Positions 25,997 to 36,415 of a stretch of DNA of 64,000 nucleotides are shown here, piece by piece. The DNA comes from an uncultured Hyphomicrobium sp. (GTDB taxonomy: Bacteria > Pseudomonadota > Alphaproteobacteria > Rhizobiales > Hyphomicrobiaceae). The DNA lies in the NCBI RefSeq assembly GCF_902826555.1, contig NZ_CADEFI010000009.1:30146-94145 (forward strand). The letters are read 5' to 3'. The translations under genes and the position numbers were made by a program. A model generated the notes under the pieces. It was not told the origin of the DNA, did no database searches, and saw nothing but the letters and a program-made list of their open reading frames with translations. How positions within the stretch are numbered: the first letter of the stretch is position 1; every line of letters begins with the position of its first letter.

Positions 25997-26395
25997 CTAC
26001 GGCATCTGATGCATCATGTGCTCGGGCGACATCGGCATCATGTGCGTATTGAGATGGTGCATGACCCACATCGAGCCGATCAGAGCGATGAGCACGATGA
26101 CAACGGTAAAGATCAGCGCCATCATCGTCCAGCCGCCTTCGGACTTCGTGTTCATGTGCAGGAAATAATACATATGCACGAAGATCTGCACGACGCCGAG
26201 CTCCAGAACGAAAACGGCCGTCACCATGTTGTTCCCGAACACGTCGCCCATGACGAGCCAGAACGGGATGATCGTCAGCACCACCGACAGCAAAAAGCCG
26301 ATCATGTAGCCGCGGAAGCTGCCGTGCGCGGCCCCGCCATGGTGATCGGCGCCATCGCGGGCGGCAGCGTTTGCGGCGTTCGGAGCGGAGCTCAT
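25997..26395 (-). CDS. cyoD: Cytochrome bo ubiquinol oxidase subunit IV
   Basis: The product has 132 residues with three membrane helices, including [20 protein letters not shown] and [17 protein letters not shown], the CyoD signature. The N-terminus is His-rich (DHHGGAAHG) and the C-terminus Met/His-rich ([15 protein letters not shown]). The start at 26395 overlaps the cyoC stop (ATGA), so translation is probably coupled. Confidence 0.95.
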   Translation of the reverse strand: MSSAPNAANAAARDGADHHGGAAHGSFRGYMIGFLLSVVLTIIPFWLVMGDVFGNNMVTAVFVLELGVVQIFVHMYYFLHMNTKSEGGWTMMALIFTVVIVLIALIGSMWVMHHLNTHMMPMSPEHMMHQMP

Positions 26396-27051
26396 TGCAG
26401 GACACCCATCAGGTAGACGAACGAGAACACACCGATCCACACCACGTCGAGGAAGTGCCAGAACATGCTGAGGCACATCAGGCGCCGCTTGTTGTCCGGG
26501 ATGAGCCCACGCTGCCACACCTGCACCCCGAGCACGATCATCCAGATCATGCCGAAGGTGACGTGCAGGCCGTGCGTGCCGACCAGCGTGAAGAACGACG
26601 ACAGGAAGGCGCTCCGCTGCGGCGTCGCACCCTCGTGGAAGAGATGCGAGAATTCATAGAGCTCGAGCCCGAGGAAGCACCCGCCGAAGAAGAACGTGAC
26701 GGCAAGCCAGACGAGCGTCGGCTTCACCCGGTCCTTGTCCATCTCCAGCATCGCGAACCCATACGTGATCGACGACAAAAGCAGCATAAACGTCGATACG
26801 AGGATGAGCTTGAGATCGAAGAGATCCGCGGGCGAAGGGCCGGCCGCGTAATTGCGCCCCAGCACCGCGTGCGTCGCGAACAGGCACGCGAAGATGAGGC
26901 AATCGCTCATCAGATAGATCCAGAAGCCGAGCATCGTGCCCCCGTCGGAGGCGTGCCCATGCTCGCCTTCGCCATGACCGTGCCCGTCGTCCTCGACGTA
27001 GAATTTTACATCCGTGGAATCGACTTCAAGCGTCGAAGCGGTATGGGCCAT
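26392..27051 (-). CDS. cyoC: Cytochrome bo ubiquinol oxidase subunit III
   Basis: The product has 219 residues with five membrane helices. Motifs [24 protein letters not shown] and [20 protein letters not shown] identify subunit III of the haem-copper oxidases. An N-terminal tail is rich in His, Gly and Glu ([11 protein letters not shown]). It starts 1 bp after the cyoB stop. Confidence 0.96.
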   Translation of the reverse strand: MAHTASTLEVDSTDVKFYVEDDGHGHGEGEHGHASDGGTMLGFWIYLMSDCLIFACLFATHAVLGRNYAAGPSPADLFDLKLILVSTFMLLLSSITYGFAMLEMDKDRVKPTLVWLAVTFFFGGCFLGLELYEFSHLFHEGATPQRSAFLSSFFTLVGTHGLHVTFGMIWMIVLGVQVWQRGLIPDNKRRLMCLSMFWHFLDVVWIGVFSFVYLMGVLQ

Positions 27052-27052
27052 A

Positions 27053-29059
27053 TCAGACGCTCCCCCCCGCGAGCGAGCGGGTTCGCTCGTCCTCGGCTTG
27101 CGTGACTTCGTCGGCAGGGATGTAGAAGTCGCGGTTGTAGTCGAACGTGTGCCAGATCGCCACCGCAGCCGTCGCCACCGCCGACACGATCACGAGCCAC
27201 CAGATGTGCCAGATAAGCGCGAACGCGAGCACGACGCTCAAGCCGGCGAGAATGATGCCGGTGCCGGTGTTCTTCGGCATATGGATCGGCTGGAAGCCTT
27301 CGAGTGGCCGCTTGTAGCCGCGGGACTTCATATCCCACCACGCATCGAGATCGTGAACCATGGGCGTGAACGCGAAGTTGTAGACCGGCGGCGGAGACGA
27401 CGTTGACCATTCGAGCGTCCGCCCGTCCCACGGATCGCCCGTCGTGTCGCGGAGCCGCTCGCGGTCCCGGATGCTCACATAGACCTGCATGATGAAGGCG
27501 AGGATGCCTCCGAGCACGAACAGCGAGCCGATGCCGGCGACCACGAAATACCAGTAGAGCGACGTGTCCTCGAACTGGCTCAAGCGCCGCGTCACGCCCA
27601 TGAGGCCGAGCGCATAGAGCGGCATGAACGCCAGATAGAAACCGATCAGCCATCCCCAGAAGGACACCTTGCCCCAGAACGGATCGAGCCTGAAGCCGAA
27701 GGCCTTCGGGAACCAGTAGTAGATGCCGGCGAACATCCCGAACACGACGCCGCCGATGATGACGTTGTGGAAGTGCGCCACCAGAAACAGGCTGTTGTGC
27801 AGCACGAAGTCGGCGGGCGGCACCGCCAGCAGCACGCCTGTCATGCCGCCGATGACGAACGTGATCATGAAACCGACCGTCCACAGCATCGGCACGTCGA
27901 AGCGGATGCGTCCGCGGTACATGGTGAACAGCCAATTGAAGAGTTTTGCGCCCGTCGGAATCGATATGATCATCGTCGTGATGCCGAAGAACGAATTGAC
28001 GCTCGCCCCCGCCCCCATCGTGAAGAAGTGATGCAGCCAGACGATGTAGGACAGGATGGTGATGACGAGCGTCGCGTAGACCATCGACGTGTAGCCGAAC
28101 AGCCGCTTGCCGCTGAACGTCGACACCACCTCCGAGAACACGCCGAACGCCGGCAGGATCAGCACGTAAACCTCCGGATGCCCCCAGATCCAGATCAGAT
28201 TCACGTACATCATCGGATTGCCGCCGAGATCGTTCGTGAAGAAGTTCGTGCCGACATAACGATCGAGCGAGAGCAACGCTAGCGTCGCCGTCAAAACCGG
28301 GAATATCGCGACGATCAGGATGTTGGTGCAGAGCGCTGTCCACACGAAAACCGGCATCTTCATGAGCGTCATGCCGGGGCAGCGCATCTTGACGATGGTG
28401 ACGACCAGATTGATGCCGGAGAGCAGCGTTCCCACGCCGGCCACCTGCAACGCCCATATGTAGTAGTCGACCCCGACGCCTGGACTGTAGTCCACCCCCG
28501 AGAGGGGCGGATAGGCAAGCCACCCGGTCTGCGCGAACTCGCCGACGAACAGCGAGATCATGACCAGCACCGCGCCGGCCGCCGTCATCCAGAAACTGAA
28601 ATTGTTGAGAAACGGGAAGGCGACGTCACGAGCGCCGATCTGCAACGGCACGACGAGGTTGATGAGGCCCGTCACCAGCGGCATGGCGACGAAGAAGATC
28701 ATGATGACGCCGTGCGCCGTGAAGATCTGGTCGTAATGGTGTGAGTTGAGATAGCCCTCGCCGCCGCCCGACGCCATCGCTTGTTGCAAGCGCATCATCA
28801 GCGCATCGGCAAAACCGCGCAGCAGCATGATGATCGCCAGCACGATGTACATGACGCCGATTTTCTTGTGGTCGATACTGGTGAACCACTCGCGCCAGAG
28901 GTAGCCCCAGAGCTTGTAATAGGTGACCGCGCCGAGCACCGCGCCGCCGCCCAGAAGCACGACGAGAAACGTCGCGACGAGAATTGGCTCGTGCACGGGG
29001 AAGGCATCGAGCGTCAATCTTCCAAAGATCAGCTGTGTGAAGTCCATGACTTCGGACAT
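27053..29059 (-). CDS. cyoB: Cytochrome bo ubiquinol oxidase subunit I
   Basis: The catalytic subunit, 668 residues. It holds the haem b, haem o and CuB site: [20 protein letters not shown] has the His-Tyr region of the active site, [10 protein letters not shown] the CuB His pair, and [17 protein letters not shown] the haem ligands. It reduces O2 with ubiquinol electrons and pumps protons. Two starts are possible, 29059 and 29047, and neither has a decisive ribosome binding site. It follows cyoA by 76 bp. Confidence 0.97.
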   Translation of the reverse strand: MSEVMDFTQLIFGRLTLDAFPVHEPILVATFLVVLLGGGAVLGAVTYYKLWGYLWREWFTSIDHKKIGVMYIVLAIIMLLRGFADALMMRLQQAMASGGGEGYLNSHHYDQIFTAHGVIMIFFVAMPLVTGLINLVVPLQIGARDVAFPFLNNFSFWMTAAGAVLVMISLFVGEFAQTGWLAYPPLSGVDYSPGVGVDYYIWALQVAGVGTLLSGINLVVTIVKMRCPGMTLMKMPVFVWTALCTNILIVAIFPVLTATLALLSLDRYVGTNFFTNDLGGNPMMYVNLIWIWGHPEVYVLILPAFGVFSEVVSTFSGKRLFGYTSMVYATLVITILSYIVWLHHFFTMGAGASVNSFFGITTMIISIPTGAKLFNWLFTMYRGRIRFDVPMLWTVGFMITFVIGGMTGVLLAVPPADFVLHNSLFLVAHFHNVIIGGVVFGMFAGIYYWFPKAFGFRLDPFWGKVSFWGWLIGFYLAFMPLYALGLMGVTRRLSQFEDTSLYWYFVVAGIGSLFVLGGILAFIMQVYVSIRDRERLRDTTGDPWDGRTLEWSTSSPPPVYNFAFTPMVHDLDAWWDMKSRGYKRPLEGFQPIHMPKNTGTGIILAGLSVVLAFALIWHIWWLVIVSAVATAAVAIWHTFDYNRDFYIPADEVTQAEDERTRSLAGGSV

Positions 29060-29135
29060 TCCTTAAGGCTCGAGTGGCGAAACGTGGAGCCGGGCTCCAT
29101 CGGTTGGTTTTGGCCCGGCTCGCCGGACAGCGGCG

Positions 29136-30242
29136 CTAGTGCGCGCCGTGCGAATGCGCGTCGTCTCCATGCATCTCATGGCCTGCATGCGGATCCTTGG
29201 GGCCCGCTTTCGCTCCTGCGCCGGCTCCATGCAACATGCCCGGCACCGTCAGCGGACCCTGATAGCGGTTGTCGTATTCGAGCCGCTCCTTGTTGCCGTG
29301 GCTTTCGACACCGGCGCCGCCCTTCATGTCGATGTGCATCATCTCACCCATGCACATCTTGGCCGGATCCACGCACATGTTGAGGATAGCGGTGTAGAGC
29401 TGCGCATCGACGGAACCGAAATGCCGGACTGGATCACGCTGCGACGGCCTCTCGATCTCGAGATATTCCCTGCGACCGAGCGTGGCGCCCTCCGCACGCA
29501 CCTTCGCTACCCAGCCGTCGAACTTCTCTTGCGAGAGCCCATGGAAGGCGAAGCGCATATGCGAAAAGCCGTGACCGCTATAGTTCGCCGAGAAGCCTTC
29601 GTACTCGCCCTCGCGGTTGATGACCGCGTGCAGCTTCGTCTCCATTCCGGTCATGGCGTAGACCTGCCCGGCGAGCGCGGGCACGTAGAACGAGTTCATG
29701 ACCGACGAGGCAGTGATCTTGAACGAAATGGGCACGTCGACGGGTGCCGCCAGCTCGTTGATGGTCGCAACCCCATAGTCCGGATAGATGAAGAGCCACT
29801 TCCAATCGAGCGCCACCACCTCGACGGTCAATGGCTTGATACCGGCCGGGATGGACCGCGCAGCGTCGATGCGGTCGAGGGGCCGGTAGGGATCGAGCTT
29901 ATGCGTCGAGATCCAGGTGATGGTGCCGAGCACGATGATGATGGCCAGCGGTGCCGACCAGATGACGATCTCGAGCCGCGCCGAGTGATCCCAGTCCGGC
30001 GCATAGTCGGCGCCCTTGTTCGAGGCGCGATACTTCCACGCGAAGTAGATCGTGAGCGCCATCACCGGGACGATGATGAGCAGCATGAGGATCGTCGAGA
30101 TGAGGATCAGGTTCGCCTGCTGAACCGCAATGTCGCCGGACGGCTGCATGACGACCATGTCGCAGCCGCCCAGGAATGGGATCAGCAAAACGAGAGCCGC
30201 CGTGAGAAGTCGCCTGTGGCCCGTCGCGTCGTATGCCCGCAT
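29136..30242 (-). CDS. cyoA: Cytochrome bo ubiquinol oxidase subunit II
   Basis: The product has 368 residues. It has a lipoprotein signal with lipobox FLGGC, two membrane helices, then a cupredoxin domain that lacks the CuA ligands, as in quinol oxidases (VVALDWKWLFIYPDYGVATINELAAPVDVPI marks CyoA). The C-terminus is extended with a His-rich tail (HAGHEMHGDDAHSHGAH). I chose ATG 30242; upstream codons give a non-signal Ser/Arg-rich stretch. It is first in cyoABCD-surf1. Confidence 0.95.
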   Translation of the reverse strand: MRAYDATGHRRLLTAALVLLIPFLGGCDMVVMQPSGDIAVQQANLILISTILMLLIIVPVMALTIYFAWKYRASNKGADYAPDWDHSARLEIVIWSAPLAIIIVLGTITWISTHKLDPYRPLDRIDAARSIPAGIKPLTVEVVALDWKWLFIYPDYGVATINELAAPVDVPISFKITASSVMNSFYVPALAGQVYAMTGMETKLHAVINREGEYEGFSANYSGHGFSHMRFAFHGLSQEKFDGWVAKVRAEGATLGRREYLEIERPSQRDPVRHFGSVDAQLYTAILNMCVDPAKMCMGEMMHIDMKGGAGVESHGNKERLEYDNRYQGPLTVPGMLHGAGAGAKAGPKDPHAGHEMHGDDAHSHGAH

Positions 30243-30468
30243 GATGCCGCCGATTGATTTGGATTTCGCCGCCTTAGGAACATCAGCCGCGGGTCGCGAA
30301 GAATGTGATTTTTCGTCACTGCGTCGTACGCGCACACGACCACCACCCCCCTCATTCCAATTGCCATCCGGAATGGTGTAGCAATGGCGGACGACGACGC
30401 CTCGATTTGTCGACGTGCTGCGTCAGGGTTATCAGAGGCGGGCAAACCGCCAGAAGGAGACGGGCAGC

Positions 30469-31797
30469 ATGACCGGCAGCGTGAGACAGGCAGGAGCGGC
30501 GGCGGCAGGCGCGCATTCCGACAACCCGGAAGCCGCAGCCAGCAGGATTGCCGGGGCCGTCGTCTTCGCCCGCACGACGGAGTTTTTCGACTTCTTCGTC
30601 TACGGCATCGCCTCGGTGCTGGTCTTTCCGAAGGTCTTCTTCGCGGCGCCCGACCACCTGACGGGCATGCTTTACTCCTTTGCCGTCTTCTCCCTCGCCT
30701 TCGTCGCGCGACCGATTGGCACAGTGCTCTTCACCGCCCTCGACCGCGAGTTCGGCCCGACCGTGAAGCAGACGGCCGCACTGTTTCTGCTCTGCGGCTC
30801 GACGATGGCCATCAGCTTCCTGCCGGGCTACACCGAAATCGGGCTCGCCGCCCCGCTCCTTCTCGCGATTTTCCGCGGCGGCCAGGGCCTCGGACTCGGC
30901 GGCGCATGGGATGGCCTGCCGTCACTCCTGGCACTCAATGCACCTCCGCAACGGCGCGGTTGGTATTCGATGATTCCCCAGCTTGGTGCCGCCTTCGGTT
31001 TCATGCTGGCGAGCGGCCTGTTCATCGTTCTAACAACCATGCTGAACTCCGACGATTTCCTGGCTTGGGGATGGCGCTTCCCGTTCTTCGTCGCCCTCGC
31101 GCTCAACGTCGTGGCGCTGTTCGCACGCCTGCGCCTGATCCTCACGCCCGAGCTATCGACCCAATTCCGGGACAAGGAGTTGCAGCCGCAGCCCGTCTTC
31201 AAGACCTTGCGCGCCCACGGCCGCGAGGTACTGATCGGCGCCTTCATCCCACTTGCCAGCTACGCACTGTTCCACATCGTCACCATCTTCCCGCTGAGCT
31301 GGACCACGCTCTACACCACCGAGGCCGCGTCCGAGTTTCTCACCGTCGAGCTGATTGGCGCGGTCATCGGCGCCGTCTCCATTGTGCTGTCGGGTGTTCT
31401 GGCGGACCGCATCGGCAGACGCCGGCTCCTCGTCATCGGCGCCGTCGCCATCGCACTGTTCAGTTTCTTCACGGCCCCACTCATCAACGCAGGCTCGGGC
31501 GGCCGCTATGCGTTCGTGCTGATCGGCTTCGCTCTTCTCGGCTTGTCTCTCGGACAGGCCAGAGGCGCGATGGCATCACGGTTCAGCAGCACCTATCGCT
31601 ACACGGCGTCGGCTCTGACGTCCGACATCGCCTGGCTGATCGGCGCCGGCTTCGCGCCGATCGTGGCCCTTGGCCTGTCGAGCCGCTTCGACCTCACGTT
31701 TGCCGGCTATTACCTGCTGTCCGGCGCCGCCTGCACGTTGCTGGCACTCGCGATCGTTCAGCGAACCGATCCACCAGAAGAGAAGCCGACCCGCTAA
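30469..31797 (+). CDS. MFS transporter (metabolite:H+ symporter type)
   Basis: The product has 442 residues with 12 predicted membrane helices. The early motif ARTTEFFDFFVYGIAS, then FVARPIGTVLF and FRGGQGLGLGGAW, place it in the metabolite:H+ symporter group of ShiA/ProP-like carriers; ADRIGRRRLL is the MFS loop motif. Substrate cannot be told. It is divergent from cyoA, across 226 bp. AGAAGGAGACGG supports the start. Confidence 0.87.
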   Translation: MTGSVRQAGAAAAGAHSDNPEAAASRIAGAVVFARTTEFFDFFVYGIASVLVFPKVFFAAPDHLTGMLYSFAVFSLAFVARPIGTVLFTALDREFGPTVKQTAALFLLCGSTMAISFLPGYTEIGLAAPLLLAIFRGGQGLGLGGAWDGLPSLLALNAPPQRRGWYSMIPQLGAAFGFMLASGLFIVLTTMLNSDDFLAWGWRFPFFVALALNVVALFARLRLILTPELSTQFRDKELQPQPVFKTLRAHGREVLIGAFIPLASYALFHIVTIFPLSWTTLYTTEAASEFLTVELIGAVIGAVSIVLSGVLADRIGRRRLLVIGAVAIALFSFFTAPLINAGSGGRYAFVLIGFALLGLSLGQARGAMASRFSSTYRYTASALTSDIAWLIGAGFAPIVALGLSSRFDLTFAGYYLLSGAACTLLALAIVQRTDPPEEKPTR

Positions 31798-31866
31798 AAT
31801 TGCATGGCAGATCGCGTCTGGGAGCAGACACGCCAGACAACCAATTGAGTCAGATCACAAAAATGC

Positions 31867-31893
31867 GCAGGCATGCTTTTTTAGCATACCTGC
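31867..31893. promoter_or_regulatory. Inverted repeat upstream of ydeP-like gene
   Basis: Arms GCAGGCATGC and GCATACCTGC (nine of ten paired) flank TTTTTTA. It is 88 bp before the molybdopterin oxidoreductase and 70 bp after the MFS gene, so it may be an operator or a weak terminator. Confidence 0.4.
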
Positions 31894-31980
31894 CATAACG
31901 CCGCCCGCGTTGCCGGAAAAATCGATTTCGCACATGCACAACCTTCGTTTCCCGAGGGGGTTCGTCGGATATGTGGTGCA

Positions 31981-34287
31981 ATGGGCAAACCTGAATTCGT
32001 CGGCAAGAAATCGAAGGCCGCAGGCGGCTGGGGTGCGCTCAAAAGCTGCGGCAAGAAGCTCCTCGCGAGCGGCGCACCACTGACAGGCGCCGCCGCCATG
32101 CTGAAGGCCAATCAACCCGACGGTTTCGACTGTCCGGGCTGCGCCTGGGGCGATCCCGAGCACGGCTCCTCGTTCGAGTTCTGCGAGAACGGCGTCAAGG
32201 CCGTCGCCTGGGAAGCGACCGACAAGCGTGTCCGCCCCGACTTCTTCAACAGTCACACCGTCACCGAGCTGCGCCGCTGGACCGATTACGAGCTCGAGCG
32301 CGAAGGCCGCTTGACGCATCCCATGCGCTACGACGCTACGAGTGACACTTATCTTGAGACCACGTGGGACGCGGCCTTTACCGAGATCGGCGCCGTCCTG
32401 AATAGCCTCGACAGTCCCGATCGCGCCGAGTTCTACACCTCCGGCCGCGCCTCGAACGAGGCCGCCTACGTCTACCAGCTTTTCGTGCGGCTCTACGGCA
32501 CGAACAACTTCCCCGACTGCTCCAACATGTGCCACGAGGCGAGCGGCGTCGCGCTGGAGCAGGCCATCGGCATCGGCAAGGGCACCGTCGTTCTCGAAGA
32601 CTTCGAGAAGGCCGACGCCATCTTCGTCATCGGCCAGAACCCGGGCACCAATCATCCTCGCATGTTGGGTGACCTGCGGCGCGCCGCGCTCCGTGGCGCC
32701 AAGGTCGCTGTCTTCAATCCCGTGCGTGAGAAGGGCCTCGAGCGCTTCGCCGATCCGCAGGACAAGATCGAAATGCTGACCGGCGGCTCGAAGCCGATCG
32801 CCAGCGAGTATTATCAGGTGCACCTCGGCGGAGACATGGCCGCCGTACGCGGCATGGCGAAAGCCGTGTTCGCGCTCGACGAAGCCGCACGTGCCGCCGG
32901 CAATCCCTCGCTCCTCGACCACGGCTTCCTGGAGCAGCACACCTCGGGCCTGGAGCATTATCGCGCTGCCGTCGAAGCCACGAGCTGGGACGACATCGAA
33001 AGCCAGTCCGGCCTGTCGCGCGCCGAGCTCGAGCACCTGGCCGGGATCTACGTTTCGTCGGAGCGCACGATCTGCACCTGGGCCATGGGCGTCACGCAGC
33101 ATCGCCATTCCGTCGCCACCATCCGCGAGATCGCCAACTTCATGTTCCTACGCGGCAACGTCGGCCGTCCCGGCACCGGCCTCTGCCCCGTGCGTGGCCA
33201 TTCGAACGTGCAGGGCGATCGCACGGTCGGCATCAACGAGAAGCCATCCCGCGCCTTCCTCGATTCTCTCGAGAAGGAGTTCGGCGTCTCGATGCCGCGC
33301 CGCGCCGGCCACAACGTCATCGGCGCCATCGGCGCCATGCTTGATGGCTCAGCCCAGGCCTTCATCGGCCTCGGCGGCAACTTCGCGCGCGCCACCCCGG
33401 ACAGCGCGCTCATCGCCAAGGCCCTCCGCAGCCAGAAGCTGACCGTCAACATCGCCACCAAGCTCAACCACTCGCATCTGTTGCCTGGCGAGGTGAGCTA
33501 CATCCTGCCCTGCCTCGGCCGCACCGAGATCGATCGCAACGCCAAAGGCGTGGCCCAGATCGTCACCGTCGAGGATTCGATGAGCATGGTGCACGGCTCC
33601 GGAGGCATCAATCGCCCGGCCTCCCCGCAGCTGCGCTCCGAGATCGCCATCATCGCCGGCATCGCTGCGGCAACTGTCGGCTCGGATGTCGTCGACTGGG
33701 CGGCGCTATCGCAGAACTACGACCTGGTCCGCGACCTCATCGCCCGCACGATCCCAGGATTCCATGGCTACAACGAGCGCGTCCGCAAGCCGCGCGGCTT
33801 CCGCCTCTACAATGCCGTCGAGCACCGCGTGTGGCACACGCGCACGCGCAAGGCCACCTTCTCCTCCGCGCACCTTCCCCGCGAGACAGAGCACCAGCAG
33901 GCTTTGGGCGAGCACGGCCTGTTCGTGCTGCAGACCTTCCGCTCCCACGACCAGTATAATACGACGGTGTACGGCCTCGATGACCGCTATCGCGGCGTCT
34001 ATGGCGAGCGGCGCATTGTGTTCGTCAATCCCGACGACCTCGCCGAGATCGGCGCCGAATCCGGCGACCGCATCGATATCGTCGGACACCATGAGGACGG
34101 CGTCGAGCGCATTGCCGAAAGCTTCCGCGTCGTCTCCTATGACCTCCCGCGCGGGTCTGTCGCCGGCTACTATCCGGAGCTGAATGTCCTTGTGCCGCTC
34201 GCGAGCGCAGGCATCGAGAGCGACACGCCGACCTCGAAATCGGTTCTTGTCACATTTCGGCTTGCAGAACAGCGCAAGGCAGCATGA
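31981..34287 (+). CDS. FdhF/YdeP family molybdopterin oxidoreductase
   Basis: The product has 768 residues. It belongs to the YdeP group of bis-MGD enzymes: CPGCAWGDPEHGSSFEFCENG near residue 51 has Cys residues for an Fe-S cluster, then FYTSGRASNEAAYVYQLFVRLYGTNNFPDCSNMC, GQNPGTNHPRML, and the C-terminal MGD-binding part (QTFRSHDQYNTTVYGLDDRYRGV). Formate dehydrogenase activity is not established for the family; E. coli YdeP has been linked to acid resistance. No selenocysteine or partner Fe-S subunit is seen. The stop overlaps the next gene. Confidence 0.92.
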   Translation: MGKPEFVGKKSKAAGGWGALKSCGKKLLASGAPLTGAAAMLKANQPDGFDCPGCAWGDPEHGSSFEFCENGVKAVAWEATDKRVRPDFFNSHTVTELRRWTDYELEREGRLTHPMRYDATSDTYLETTWDAAFTEIGAVLNSLDSPDRAEFYTSGRASNEAAYVYQLFVRLYGTNNFPDCSNMCHEASGVALEQAIGIGKGTVVLEDFEKADAIFVIGQNPGTNHPRMLGDLRRAALRGAKVAVFNPVREKGLERFADPQDKIEMLTGGSKPIASEYYQVHLGGDMAAVRGMAKAVFALDEAARAAGNPSLLDHGFLEQHTSGLEHYRAAVEATSWDDIESQSGLSRAELEHLAGIYVSSERTICTWAMGVTQHRHSVATIREIANFMFLRGNVGRPGTGLCPVRGHSNVQGDRTVGINEKPSRAFLDSLEKEFGVSMPRRAGHNVIGAIGAMLDGSAQAFIGLGGNFARATPDSALIAKALRSQKLTVNIATKLNHSHLLPGEVSYILPCLGRTEIDRNAKGVAQIVTVEDSMSMVHGSGGINRPASPQLRSEIAIIAGIAAATVGSDVVDWAALSQNYDLVRDLIARTIPGFHGYNERVRKPRGFRLYNAVEHRVWHTRTRKATFSSAHLPRETEHQQALGEHGLFVLQTFRSHDQYNTTVYGLDDRYRGVYGERRIVFVNPDDLAEIGAESGDRIDIVGHHEDGVERIAESFRVVSYDLPRGSVAGYYPELNVLVPLASAGIESDTPTSKSVLVTFRLAEQRKAA

Positions 34288-34601
34288 GCGCGTCCCCGGC
34301 AGCCGACATCTCCGAAGATCGGATTCTCGAGACGATCGCCGCAATACGCGCATCGGCCCCGGAAATCACGCCCATCGGCGGCGGCCTCATGGCCGCTCTG
34401 CACCTCGGCATCGCCAAGGACAGCCGCACATTCTCCCGCCTGCTCGGAATTGCGCATGCGCTCGTGCTGCGCGAGATCGCCGATCTGACTGAGCGCGACC
34501 GCTTGATCAGGGTCGTTTACCGCAACAGCCGCACGCAGCGCACGGAGTTCGCCTTCACCGAGAGCGGCGAGGCGCTTGTCGAGCAGGCCACCGCGGCATA
34601 G
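34284..34601 (+). CDS. Small protein coupled to the YdeP-like oxidoreductase
   Basis: The product has 105 residues. It overlaps the previous gene by 4 bp (ATGA), implying coupled translation. The helical middle and the C-terminal RLIRVVYRNSRTQRTEFAFTESGEALV resemble a winged-helix wing, so it may bind DNA or act as an assembly factor; I cannot assign a family. It converges with atzF, 11 bp apart. Confidence 0.75.
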   Translation: MSASPAADISEDRILETIAAIRASAPEITPIGGGLMAALHLGIAKDSRTFSRLLGIAHALVLREIADLTERDRLIRVVYRNSRTQRTEFAFTESGEALVEQATAA

Positions 34602-34612
34602 CGCAGGGTGGT

Positions 34613-36415
34613 CTAAGTGGCTCGCGCGAGCCACGCCCGCCAGCCGCCATACGACGTGATCTCCGTCGCCCCCTCGAGCGCGTAAGGCTCGCAAAGAAAA
34701 CCCTTCACCCGGCTTCCATCGGCGAGTTCGAGCGTGCCGATCCCGAGCGGCGGCGGAATGAGCGCGACGAACGATCCGAATCCCGCCTCGTCCATCTCCC
34801 AGATCTCGACTTCGATGCCACCCGCACCTTTGCGGTCGAACACCAGGCCCGGCTTGGCCGGAACCGTACCGGCGAGCGCATAGAAGCTGTAGCCCGGCGC
34901 CGTGCGCGTCGTGCGGACGAGCCGCGCTGCCCGCTCCTGAAGCTGCCCGTTGAGCGCCTGCCCCGTGAGGTGCGCCCCGACAACGGCCACCGCCACGCGT
35001 CCGGTCGCGCCCGCCGGCTCAACCGGCTGAGTGCCGTCGAGGCGCGCCTCGGTAGCACCGAGCTTGAGGTCGGACAATGAACGATGCAGCGCATCGCCGA
35101 CGGCCGCGATCCGCCCATCCGCGAACGCGCGCCCGACGATCGTGACGCCGAACGGCAAGCCGTTGGAGCGGAATCCGACAGGCACGGCAAGCGCCGAGAG
35201 ATCCATCAGATTGACGAAGTTGGTGTACGTGCCGAGGTTGGAATTGAGTTGGATCGGATCCGCAAGCATCTCCTCGATCGTGTACGTTGTCCCCGTCGTC
35301 GGCAGCAGCATCGCATCCATCTTGAGCCACTCGGCCTCGGCCGCCCGTGAAAGCTCGGCGAGCCTGTAGAACCCTTCGAACGCGCCCACCGCCGTCAGTC
35401 CTGCCGCGCTACGGATGATCTCGCCCACCACCCTATGCAGCGCCTCGGGCTTCTGTTCCGCAAACGTGCGGATGGCCGCCAGCCGCTCCGCAACCCACGG
35501 ACCCTGATAGAGCAGGCGAGCCGCATCCTGGAACGGCGCGAAATCGATCTCGACGATCGTCGCCCCACCCTGCGCCAGCCGCTCGACGGCGAGGTGAAAC
35601 AGCCGCTCGGCCTCGCTGTCCCCGAAAAACGACAGCGCCGTCGTTGCCGGCACGCCGATGCGAAGCCCCACCGGAGCCGCTTCGACTGCGAACGGCCGCG
35701 CCGGCGCGCGGGAATAGGCGTCCTCGGCGTCGTACGCAGCCGAGCTGGCCATGACCCGCGCCGCATCTGCGACCGTCAGCGCAAAAATCGACACCGTATC
35801 CTGCGTCCGGCACGCAGGCACGACGCCGCGCGCGCTGAGAAAGCCCTTGGTCGGCTTCAGCCCCACGATGTTGTTGAACGCCGCCGGCACGCGCCCGGAG
35901 CCCGCGGTGTCGGTGCCGAGCGCGAACGAGACCAGCCCTCCCGCGACGGCGACCGCCGATCCCGAGCTAGATCCCCCGGAGATATACGCCGGATCGAACA
36001 CGCTCGCCGGAATACCGTAAGGCGACCGCGTGCCGTTGAGCCCCGTCGCGAACTGATCGAGGTTGGTCTTGCCGATGACGATCGCACCCGCCGCCTCGAG
36101 CCGCGCCACGACCGACGCGCTTCGCTGCGGTACATACGCGAAATCCGGACACGCACATGTCGTCGGCACGCCGGCGACGTCGATATTGTCCTTCACCGCA
36201 AACGGGATTCCGTGCAGCGGTCCCTTCGGCGCGCCGGCGGCCTTTGCAAACGCCTGCTCGCGCGGCACGAGCGAAATCCAGACCGGACGCTCACCCGCCG
36301 CTTCGATACGCCGGTAGACCTCGGCCACAATATCAGCAGGCGTAAACCTGCCCGCGGCATAGCCAGCCTTCAGCCCATCGATGTCGAGCGACTGCGACGC
36401 CAGGAGCGACGTCAT
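34613..36415 (-). CDS. atzF: Allophanate hydrolase
   Basis: AtzF splits allophanate into ammonia and CO2. The N-terminal 440 residues are an amidase domain with the Ser-cisSer-Lys triad: KDNIDVAG has the Lys and [20 protein letters not shown] the Ser pair. The C-terminal 130 residues form the second domain typical of fused allophanate hydrolases ([17 protein letters not shown]). Length (600 aa) is normal. The start overlaps the carboxylase stop (ATGA). It is the last step of the guanidine operon. Confidence 0.95.
   Translation of the reverse strand: MTSLLASQSLDIDGLKAGYAAGRFTPADIVAEVYRRIEAAGERPVWISLVPREQAFAKAAGAPKGPLHGIPFAVKDNIDVAGVPTTCACPDFAYVPQRSASVVARLEAAGAIVIGKTNLDQFATGLNGTRSPYGIPASVFDPAYISGGSSSGSAVAVAGGLVSFALGTDTAGSGRVPAAFNNIVGLKPTKGFLSARGVVPACRTQDTVSIFALTVADAARVMASSAAYDAEDAYSRAPARPFAVEAAPVGLRIGVPATTALSFFGDSEAERLFHLAVERLAQGGATIVEIDFAPFQDAARLLYQGPWVAERLAAIRTFAEQKPEALHRVVGEIIRSAAGLTAVGAFEGFYRLAELSRAAEAEWLKMDAMLLPTTGTTYTIEEMLADPIQLNSNLGTYTNFVNLMDLSALAVPVGFRSNGLPFGVTIVGRAFADGRIAAVGDALHRSLSDLKLGATEARLDGTQPVEPAGATGRVAVAVVGAHLTGQALNGQLQERAARLVRTTRTAPGYSFYALAGTVPAKPGLVFDRKGAGGIEVEIWEMDEAGFGSFVALIPPPLGIGTLELADGSRVKGFLCEPYALEGATEITSYGGWRAWLARAT

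Noticed and set aside
27006-28523. Long second frame inside cyoB
   Set aside because: His/Arg-rich shadow of a highly conserved gene, caused by high GC at third positions.
30353-30375. CATTCC...GGAATG repeat in the cyoA-MFS gap
   Set aside because: Six-base arms only; not distinguishable from chance.
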